A stretch of 64,000 bases of DNA from NCBI RefSeq assembly GCF_016464425.1, contig NZ_JADDKQ010000004.1, forward strand, positions 1 to 64,000. The letters are read 5' to 3'. Position numbers and translations under genes: made by a program. The notes under the pieces were generated by a model. That model ran no database searches, was not told the DNA's origin, and worked only from the letters and a program-made list of their open reading frames with translations. The stretch comes from Actinotalea solisilvae. Its GTDB lineage: Bacteria > Actinomycetota > Actinomycetes > Actinomycetales > Cellulomonadaceae. This document shows, piece by piece, positions 61,393-64,000 of the stretch (within the stretch, counting starts at the first letter, position 1; every line of letters starts with the position of its first letter).

Positions 61393-61698
61393 ATGAGCAG
61401 CGAGAACGCAAGCGCGGCGACGGCCGCCGAGTCGACGGGCGCCGAGCACCGGCCGTACCGCAAGACGCGGCGGGGCTACGTCCTCAGCGACAAGATGGAC
61501 AAGACCGTGGTGGTCGAGGTCGAGGACCGGGTCAAGCACCCGCTCTACGGCAAGGTCATGCGGCGCACGAGCAAGGTCAAGGCGCACGACGAGGCCAACG
61601 CGGCCGGCACGGGCGACCTGGTCCTGATCATGGAGACCCGCCCGCTGTCCGCGACCAAGCGGTGGCGCGTCGTGGAGATCCTCGAGAAGGCGAAGTAG
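61393..61698 (+). CDS. rpsQ: Ribosomal protein uS17
   Basis: This 101-residue protein has a Ser/Ala/Glu-rich N-terminal extension of about 20 residues before the conserved [20 protein letters not shown] core and ends [15 protein letters not shown]. The ATG at 61393 follows GAGAGG. Confidence 0.97.
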   Translation: MSSENASAATAAESTGAEHRPYRKTRRGYVLSDKMDKTVVVEVEDRVKHPLYGKVMRRTSKVKAHDEANAAGTGDLVLIMETRPLSATKRWRVVEILEKAK

Positions 61699-61710
61699 TC
61701 CAGCCGGTCG

Positions 61711-61733
61711 GGCGCCCCGCACCCCGGGGCGCC
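61711..61733 (+). other. Hairpin between the S10 and spc gene groups
   Basis: GGCGCCCCG (61711-61719) pairs with 61725-61733 in the 139-base gap between rpsQ and rplN, the largest gap in this cluster. It may be a partial terminator or processing stem. No clear promoter follows. Confidence 0.5.
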
Positions 61734-61837
61734 AGCCAGCAGGTCACCGACCGGACGCCCGACCACACACATCCGTTCGGCAAGGCTCGCTCGCGAGCAG
61801 CGCAGCGAGAACCAGCAGACGACAGGAGTAGGGAAAG

Positions 61838-62206
61838 ATGATCCAGCAGGAGTCGCGACTCAAGGTCGCCGACAACACGGGTGCGAAGCAGATCCTCTGC
61901 ATCCGGGTTCTCGGTGGCTCTGGCCGTCGCTACGCCGGAATCGGCGACGTCATCGTCGCGACCGTCAAGGACGCCATCCCCGGCGGCAACGTCAAGAAGG
62001 GCGACGTCGTCAAGGCCGTGATCGTGCGCACCACCAAGGAGCGCCGTCGCCCGGACGGTTCGTACATCAAGTTCGACGAGAACGCCGCCGTGATCCTCAA
62101 GGGTGACGGCGAGCCTCGCGGCACCCGCATCTTCGGCCCGGTGGGTCGTGAGCTGCGCGACAAGAAGTTCATGAAGATCATCTCGCTGGCGCCGGAGGTG
62201 CTCTGA
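61838..62206 (+). CDS. rplN: Ribosomal protein uL14
   Basis: This 122-residue protein of the subunit interface contains [20 protein letters not shown] and the closing [12 protein letters not shown]. The ATG follows AGGAGTAGGG. It is the first gene of the spc group. Confidence 0.98.
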   Translation: MIQQESRLKVADNTGAKQILCIRVLGGSGRRYAGIGDVIVATVKDAIPGGNVKKGDVVKAVIVRTTKERRRPDGSYIKFDENAAVILKGDGEPRGTRIFGPVGRELRDKKFMKIISLAPEVL

Positions 62207-62208
62207 CC

Positions 62209-62550
62209 ATGGCCAAGATCAAGAAGGGCGACCTCGTCGTCGTCATCTCGGGCCGCGACCGCGGCAAGCAGGGGCGCGTGCTCGAGGTCGTCAAGGACTC
62301 GGACCGCGTCATCGTCGAGGGCGTCCAGCGTGTGACCAAGCACGTCAAGGCCGGCCAGTCGAACCGCGGCACGCGCACGGGTGGCATCGAGACCGTCGAG
62401 GCCCCCATCCACGTCAGCAATGTGATGCTGGTCGACCCGGAGACCAAGAAGGGCACCCGGGTCGGGTACCGCACCGAGGAGATCGAGCGCGACGGGCGTA
62501 CCCGCACCGTCCGGGTCCGCGTGGCCAAGCGCTCCGGTAAGGACATCTGA
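62209..62550 (+). CDS. rplX: Ribosomal protein uL24
   Basis: This 113-residue assembly initiator has a KOW motif in [20 protein letters not shown] and the [21 protein letters not shown] region. It starts two bases after rplN, and its stop overlaps rplE. Confidence 0.97.
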   Translation: MAKIKKGDLVVVISGRDRGKQGRVLEVVKDSDRVIVEGVQRVTKHVKAGQSNRGTRTGGIETVEAPIHVSNVMLVDPETKKGTRVGYRTEEIERDGRTRTVRVRVAKRSGKDI

Positions 62551-63134
62551 TGAGCACCCAGACCGAGGCCGCGACCACCGAGACCCGTGAGGTCCCGCGG
62601 CTCAAGGCGCGCTACGCCGAGGAGATCCTCCCGGCGCTCCGCGAGGAGTTCGCGCACGAGAACGTCAACCAGGTCGCGCGCCTGGTGAAGATCGTCGTCA
62701 ACATGGGCGTCGGTGAGGCCGCGCGCGACTCGAAGCTCATCGAGGGCGCGATCAAGGACCTCACCGCGATCACCGGGCAGAAGCCGCAGGTGACCAAGGC
62801 GCGCAAGTCGATCGCCCAGTTCAAGCTGCGCGAGGGCATGCCGATCGGCGCCCACGTGACGCTGCGCGGCGACCGGATGTGGGAGTTCGCGGACCGGCTG
62901 GTCTCGCTCGCCCTCCCGCGCATCCGCGACTTCCGTGGCCTGTCGCCGAAGCAGTTCGACGGGCACGGCAACTACACCTTCGGCCTGACCGAGCAGGTGA
63001 TGTTCCACGAGATCGACCCCGACCGCACCGACCGGCAGCGCGGCATGGACATCACCGTCGTGACGACCGCGACCACCGACGACGAGGGCCGCTCGCTGCT
63101 CCGCCGTCTGGGCTTCCCCTTCAAGGAGAACTGA
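62550..63134 (+). CDS. rplE: Ribosomal protein uL5
   Basis: This 194-residue 5S rRNA binder contains [19 protein letters not shown] and [14 protein letters not shown]. The ATG overlaps the rplX stop (TGATG). Confidence 0.98.
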   Translation: MSTQTEAATTETREVPRLKARYAEEILPALREEFAHENVNQVARLVKIVVNMGVGEAARDSKLIEGAIKDLTAITGQKPQVTKARKSIAQFKLREGMPIGAHVTLRGDRMWEFADRLVSLALPRIRDFRGLSPKQFDGHGNYTFGLTEQVMFHEIDPDRTDRQRGMDITVVTTATTDDEGRSLLRRLGFPFKEN

Positions 63135-63135
63135 C

Positions 63136-63321
63136 ATGGCGAAGACTGCCCTGATCCAGAAGGCGGCGCGCAAGCCGAAGTTCGGCGTCCGTGCCTACAG
63201 CCGGTGCCAGCGGTGCGGCCGTCCGCACTCGGTCTACCGCAAGTTCGGCCTCTGCCGTATCTGCGTGCGCCAGATGGCGCACCGCGGCGAGCTTCCCGGT
63301 GTCACCAAGAGCAGCTGGTAA
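63136..63321 (+). CDS. rpsZ: Ribosomal protein uS14, zinc type
   Basis: This 61-residue S14 carries two CxxC pairs (CQRC near 24-27 and CRIC near 40-43), so it is the zinc-binding short form used in most growth conditions by actinobacteria. It starts one base after rplE. Confidence 0.97.
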   Translation: MAKTALIQKAARKPKFGVRAYSRCQRCGRPHSVYRKFGLCRICVRQMAHRGELPGVTKSSW

Positions 63322-63392
63322 CGACGACGCCGTAGGTCCGGCGGTGCACTCCGCACCGCCGCGATACCGCGGCGAGGAAGGGCGACAGCCCG

Positions 63393-63788
63393 ATGATGAC
63401 TGACCCGATCGCAGACATGCTCACCCGTCTGCGGAACGCGAACTCCGCGTACCACGACTCCGTCACGATGCCCTACAGCAAGCTCAAGGGGAACATCGCC
63501 GACATCCTCAAGGCCGAGGGCTACATCGCCGGCTGGTCCGTCGAGGACGCCCTCGTGGGCAAGAGCCTCACGATCCAGCTGAAGTTCGGCCCCAACCGCG
63601 AGCGCTCGCTCGCCGGCGTCCGCCGCGTGTCCAAGCCGGGCCTGCGCGTGTACGCCAAGTCGACCAACCTGCCCCGCGTGCTGGGCGGCCTCGGCGTGGC
63701 GATCCTCTCCACGTCCTCCGGCCTGCTCACCGACAAGCAGGCCGCCAAGAAGGGCGTGGGTGGGGAAGTCCTCGCCTACGTCTGGTAA
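63393..63788 (+). CDS. rpsH: Ribosomal protein uS8
   Basis: This 131-residue protein contains [19 protein letters not shown] and the closing YVW after [10 protein letters not shown]. Two successive ATG codons (63393, 63396) are possible starts. S8 is the usual repressor of the spc operon. Confidence 0.98.
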   Translation: MMTDPIADMLTRLRNANSAYHDSVTMPYSKLKGNIADILKAEGYIAGWSVEDALVGKSLTIQLKFGPNRERSLAGVRRVSKPGLRVYAKSTNLPRVLGGLGVAILSTSSGLLTDKQAAKKGVGGEVLAYVW

Positions 63789-63812
63789 CCCGAGAACCGA
63801 GAGGAGAAGACC

Positions 63813-64000
63813 ATGTCTCGAATCGGCAAGGTCCCCGTCCCGGTCCCGGCCGGCGTGGACGTGAGCATCGACGGCGCCGAGGTGACGGTCAAGGGCCCCA
63901 AGGGCACCCTGACGCACACCGTCCCCGCGCCCATCCAGGTCGCCCAGGAGGACGGCACCCTCGTGGTGACGCGCCCGGACGACGAGCGCGCGTCGCGCTC
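63813..64000 (+). CDS. rplF: Ribosomal protein uL6, 3' part missing (partial)
   Basis: The first 62 residues are present ([19 protein letters not shown] and the following [12 protein letters not shown]); the gene runs off the right edge. The ATG follows GAGGAGAAG, 24 bases after rpsH. Confidence 0.97.
   Translation, partial: MSRIGKVPVPVPAGVDVSIDGAEVTVKGPKGTLTHTVPAPIQVAQEDGTLVVTRPDDERASR

Overview
The window is high-GC DNA with dense, overlapping genes, many GTG/TTG starts, zinc-type L33 and S14 proteins, a type VII (ESX) secretion locus and a complete rpoBC/str/S10/spc ribosomal cluster. This points to an actinobacterium. FprA, a lone HadA/HadB-type hydratase pair without mycolic-acid genes, and the gene order suggest a Micrococcales member of the Cellulomonas/Promicromonospora kind. 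That family placement is inference.

Region 1 (1-9820) is a type VII secretion locus arranged divergently. Leftward from about 3.9 kb lie two WXG100 proteins, a helical partner-like protein, a membrane-anchored mycosin protease and a Gly-rich protein cut by the window edge. Rightward lie EccD, EccB, a second mycosin and an RDD-FHA fusion. EccC is not in the window.

Region 2 (9804-17126) is housekeeping: a RarD-type permease, ferredoxin reductase FprA, a polar amino-acid ABC transporter, HtpX, YajQ, tRNA-Tyr, tRNA-Thr, tRNA-Met and L33.

Region 3 (17160-31559) follows the backbone rpmG - hadA-like - hadB-like - murB - add - aspC - tRNA-Trp - secE. Three regulator-plus-transport cassettes appear inserted in it: LacI with two paralogous MFS carriers, a YtrA-type GntR with a membrane protein, and an ABC-2 exporter with a histidine kinase and a LuxR-type regulator. 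Each has a palindromic operator candidate.

Region 4 (31714-41660) begins with nusG-rplK-rplA and a strong terminator. An accessory island of about 8 kb then separates rplA from rplJ. Its core is an operon of sigma-70-like factor, small beta-sandwich-like protein, cytoplasmic subtilase and TPR-CHAT (caspase-like) protease, faced by a second, atypical subtilase. This is the most novel-looking system in the window: a possible proteolytic cascade under transcriptional control.

Region 5 (41735-64000) holds rplJL with an L10 leader, rpoBC, rpsL-rpsG-fusA-tuf, and the S10/spc operons to the start of rplF. Well-formed promoters and terminators bound most of these units. The leaders upstream of rpsL and rpsJ share a nearly identical 26-nt stem-loop, and a perfect hairpin lies between rpoB and rpoC.
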